A stretch of DNA of 7,767 nucleotides from Acidobacteriaceae bacterium (GTDB lineage Bacteria > Acidobacteriota > Terriglobia > Terriglobales > Acidobacteriaceae). Below the pieces are notes generated by a model. It did no database searches. It was given only the letters and a program-made list of their open reading frames with translations, and was not told the DNA's origin. Each line of letters starts with the position of its first letter. Position 1 is the first letter of the stretch. This document shows, in pieces, positions 6,139 through 7,767 of the stretch. The translations under genes were made by a program, and so were the position numbers. The stretch is taken from NCBI GenBank assembly GCA_025462805.1, contig JAOAPJ010000154.1, positions 1 to 7,767 of the forward strand, written 5' to 3'.

Positions 6139-6582
6139 ATGCGCCTCTCCATCCAAAGCATTACCTTGCGCGCCAAGAGCGCTGCGGCTCTTCAGCTGTC
6201 GGACGATTACGACTCTCGCCTCCGGCCCTTCGTGCCACTCGAGTCAGAGCGGTTTAGCACCGAGGCCAAGTTCTTGGAGAAGGCAACGTCGGCGGGTCGC
6301 ACTCGTCCCACCCTCATCCTCCTCGACAGCCGCGGCAAGCTGTTCTCCTCCAAAGAGTTCGCTGCCTGGGTGGGCCGTCAACGGGATAGCGGGGTGCAGC
6401 ACCTGATCTTTGCCATCGGCCCGGCGGATGGCTGGTCTGCCCCCGCACGTGAGCGTGCCGACCTGCTGCTCTCCTTTGGTCCCATGACTTTCCCGCACGA
6501 GTTGGCGCGGGCGATGCTCGCCGAGCAGCTCTATCGCGCGTTTACAATCCTGGCTGGGCACCCTTACCACTCCGGCCATTAG
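6139..6582 (+). CDS. rlmH: 23S rRNA (pseudouridine1915-N3)-methyltransferase RlmH
   Basis: RlmH, a SPOUT-fold methyltransferase, N3-methylates pseudouridine 1915 in helix 69 of 23S rRNA on assembled 70S ribosomes using S-adenosylmethionine. The 147 residues include LILLDSRGKLFSSKEFAAW (59-77), the knot region FAIGPADGWS (91-100), LSFGPMTFPHELARAMLAEQ (111-130) and the diagnostic C-terminus LYRA...HPYH (131-144). The usual knot motif is GGxxG; here the second Gly is Pro (G94-P95). The length is slightly short (about 155 is typical), and the N-terminal strand MRLSIQSITLRAK is divergent. The ATG at 6139 fits the family N-terminus; a longer reading from 6073 adds 22 residues that resemble nothing in the family and cross the inverted repeat. 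No spaced Shine-Dalgarno sequence is present: GGGG abuts the ATG. cobO follows on the same strand. Confidence 0.92.
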   Translation: MRLSIQSITLRAKSAAALQLSDDYDSRLRPFVPLESERFSTEAKFLEKATSAGRTRPTLILLDSRGKLFSSKEFAAWVGRQRDSGVQHLIFAIGPADGWSAPARERADLLLSFGPMTFPHELARAMLAEQLYRAFTILAGHPYHSGH

Positions 6583-6629
6583 GCCGCTCACCCGTGGCAA
6601 CAGCCCGGATCGGAAGCAGCCTACCCCCC

Positions 6630-7166
6630 ATGAACGAATCCCGCCGCGGACTCATCCTGATCAACACTGGCCCGGGGAAGGGTAAGACGACGGCAGCCAT
6701 GGGCACCGCCCTGCGCGCGGTCGGCAACGGCATGCGGGTCTTGATGCTGCAGTTCCTCAAGGGCTCCTGGCACTACGGTGAGCTCGACGCTGTCCAGGCC
6801 TTCCAGGGAAACTTCGTGATGAAGCAGATGGGGCGTGGCTTCGTGAAGGTAGGCGGCGCAGAAACTGATCCGGAAGACATTCGTATGGTCGAGGAGGCCT
6901 GGGCGGAGGCGCGCCAGGCCATCCTCTCCGGGGACTGGGACATGGTGGTGCTGGACGAGATCAATTACGCCATCGGCTACGGTATGCTGGACCCCGCGAA
7001 AGTGGCCGAAACGCTCCAGCAGCGGCCGGAGATGGTGCACGTCATTCTCACGGGACGCAACGCGCACCCTACGCTGGTGGCCATTGCCGACACGGTAACC
7101 GAGATGCGCCAGGTGAAGCACGCCTACGAAGCCGGCATCCTGGCCCAGCGCGGAATCGAATATTAG
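6630..7166 (+). CDS. cobO: Cob(I)yrinic acid a,c-diamide adenosyltransferase (CobA/CobO/BtuR type)
   Basis: This enzyme transfers the 5'-deoxyadenosyl group of ATP to cob(I)alamin or its corrinoid precursors, making the coenzyme form of B12, either in synthesis or in salvage. With the ATG at 6630 the protein has 178 residues. The P-loop GPGKGKTT lies at 14-21 (most relatives have GDGKGKTT or GNGKGKTT), followed by the sequences LMLQFLKGSW, DMVVLDEINYAIGYGML, the TGRNAHPTL block, ADTVTEM and KHAYEAGILAQRGIEY, all matching E. coli BtuR in order. A GTG at 6594 would add 12 residues but has no ribosome site. The ATG has only a distant GGAAG (6612-6616). It starts 47 bases after rlmH, so they may be co-transcribed. 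No cobalamin riboswitch fits in that gap, and no other B12 gene is present. Confidence 0.95.
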   Translation: MNESRRGLILINTGPGKGKTTAAMGTALRAVGNGMRVLMLQFLKGSWHYGELDAVQAFQGNFVMKQMGRGFVKVGGAETDPEDIRMVEEAWAEARQAILSGDWDMVVLDEINYAIGYGMLDPAKVAETLQQRPEMVHVILTGRNAHPTLVAIADTVTEMRQVKHAYEAGILAQRGIEY

Positions 7167-7190
7167 CTGCGGCCCGAAAGCAAGTACTCA

Positions 7191-7208
7191 TTAAGGTTGG
7201 TTTAAGGT
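7191..7208 (+). promoter_or_regulatory. 7-4-7 direct repeat upstream of accD
   Basis: TTAAGGT occurs twice (7191-7197 and 7202-7208) with a 4-base spacer, a period of 11 bp. OmpR/PhoB-family response regulators commonly bind such tandem 7-bp sites. The second copy occupies the -35 position relative to the -10-like box at 7225-7230. Confidence 0.45.
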
Positions 7209-7224
7209 CGGCGACGCGGCAGAT

Positions 7225-7230
7225 TATGCT
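7225..7230 (+). promoter_or_regulatory. Possible -10 element of accD
   Basis: TATGCT matches four of six bases of TATAAT. Exactly 17 bp upstream is TTAAGG (7202-7207), a weak -35 match that lies within the second direct repeat. It would give a leader of about 30 bases. Confidence 0.35.
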
Positions 7231-7236
7231 GGAGAC

Positions 7237-7250
7237 GCCGCCCGGGCGGC
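7237..7250. other. GC palindrome in the accD leader
   Basis: GCCGCCCGGGCGGC is a perfect 14-base palindrome. In RNA it can form a 5-bp GC stem with a CCGG loop, ending seven bases before the accD Shine-Dalgarno site. It may be structural or just GC-rich sequence. Confidence 0.4.
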
Positions 7251-7257
7251 CGGAAGA

Positions 7258-7262
7258 AGGGA
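7258..7262 (+). promoter_or_regulatory. Shine-Dalgarno site of accD
   Basis: AGGGA lies 6 bases before the ATG at 7269, a standard arrangement that fixes the start. Confidence 0.7.
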
Positions 7263-7268
7263 AGACAA

Positions 7269-7767
7269 ATGGCCTGGTTCAAGCGGCAGGACAATGAGAT
7301 CGAGAGCTCGCAGGAGAAGCGTGTCCGCACCGAGGGGCTCTGGGTCAAGTGTGAGGGCTGCAACCAGTTTATCTTCAAGGCCGATCTCGAAGCCAACCTG
7401 CAGGTCTGCCCCAAGTGTGCCCGCCATTTCAAGATGGACGCTCGCACCCGTGTGGCCACCCTGCTCGAACCGGGCTACGAACTGGTTGACCTGGAGCTGA
7501 AGTCCACTGACCCGCTGAGCTTCTACGACGTCAAGTCCTATAAGAGCCGGCTGGCGAAGGCGCAGGAGGCCACCGGCCTCAATGACGCCATCGTCAACGC
7601 CATCGGACAACTCGGCCCCCACTCAGTTGTGCTGAGCGTGATGGAGTACAGCTTCATCGGTGGCAGCATGGGCGCGGTGGTCGGCGAGACCATCGCTCGC
7701 GCAGTCGACCGCTCACTCAGCTCCCGTCATCCGCTGATCATCGTCTCTGCCTCCGGCGGCGCCCGCA
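7269..7767 (+). CDS. accD: Acetyl-CoA carboxylase carboxyltransferase subunit beta, N-terminal part (cut by right edge)
   Basis: AccD, with AccA, moves the carboxyl group from carboxybiotin on AccB to acetyl-CoA, giving malonyl-CoA for fatty-acid synthesis. The first 166 codons are present. A Cys4 zinc ribbon is complete: C28-x2-C31 and C47-x2-C50, with CEGC and CPKC knuckles preceded by GLWVKC. Further on are FKMDARTR, DPLSFYDVKSYKSRL, the NDAIVNA block, and MEYSFIGGSMGAVVGE, the beginning of the crotonase-fold core, ending in IIVSASGGAR. These match bacterial AccD closely and without frame damage. The start has a well-spaced Shine-Dalgarno site. It begins 102 bases after cobO, and the gap holds a direct repeat, a possible promoter and a palindrome, so it may be transcribed on its own. 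The C-terminal half is not in the window. Confidence 0.97.
   Translation, partial: MAWFKRQDNEIESSQEKRVRTEGLWVKCEGCNQFIFKADLEANLQVCPKCARHFKMDARTRVATLLEPGYELVDLELKSTDPLSFYDVKSYKSRLAKAQEATGLNDAIVNAIGQLGPHSVVLSVMEYSFIGGSMGAVVGETIARAVDRSLSSRHPLIIVSASGGAR

Noticed and set aside
6594..6629. GTG start at 6594 for CobO
   Set aside because: No ribosome site precedes it. The ATG at 6630 puts the P-loop strand at the expected distance from the N-terminus, although E. coli-type members with longer N-termini mean it cannot be fully excluded.
6583..6629. Cobalamin riboswitch before cobO
   Set aside because: The 47-base gap is too short and no B12-box-like sequence is visible.
1..7767. CRISPR array, tRNA or rRNA gene, insertion sequence, prophage or defence genes
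   Set aside because: I found no regularly spaced repeats, cloverleaf sequence, transposase or phage motif; the content is housekeeping genes and one receptor.

Overview
The window looks like a chromosomal segment of an Acidobacteriota member, probably Terriglobia (the Terriglobus, Granulicella, Edaphobacter group). The main argument is the 1168-residue TonB-dependent receptor with an N-terminal carboxypeptidase-regulatory-like domain, a type that is greatly expanded in that phylum. The rest is a GC-rich set of housekeeping genes. The lineage is an inference from gene type and base composition, not from a marker-gene comparison.

Layout. Positions 1-742 hold a minus-strand pair: folK (folate synthesis) followed by the start of tgt (queuosine tRNA modification), which runs off the left edge and begins with GTG. 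A divergent 110-base gap leads to the plus-strand pair nadD (NAD synthesis) and rsfS (ribosome silencing). RsfS carries an unusual histone-H1-like basic tail. A perfect 13-bp hairpin at 2347-2376 separates rsfS from the convergent receptor gene (2397-5903, minus). A 235-base AT-richer region (5904-6138) divides the receptor from the plus-strand series rlmH (23S rRNA methyltransferase), cobO (corrinoid adenosyltransferase) and accD (acetyl-CoA carboxylase beta subunit, cut by the right edge). No stretch above 300 bases lacks a gene.

How the genes relate. Most are core functions: cofactors (FolK, NadD, CobO), translation (Tgt, RsfS, RlmH) and fatty-acid synthesis (AccD). nadD-rsfS is a common bacterial pairing, and RsfS and RlmH both act on the large ribosomal subunit. 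The receptor is the one accessory-type gene.

I see no new multi-gene system. The most interesting part is the control region of the receptor. It has a near-consensus sigma-54 promoter, and about 115 bp upstream of the expected start there is a perfect 8-bp inverted repeat with arm centres 21 bp apart, plus a third related half-site exactly 63 bp from the first arm. This is the arrangement expected for an enhancer-binding activator. Other points worth a look are the RsfS tail, the strict pairing of all ten receptor cysteines, the 7-4-7 direct repeat before accD, start sites with a -10-like box but no usable Shine-Dalgarno sequence, and the single in-frame amber codon between folK and tgt.
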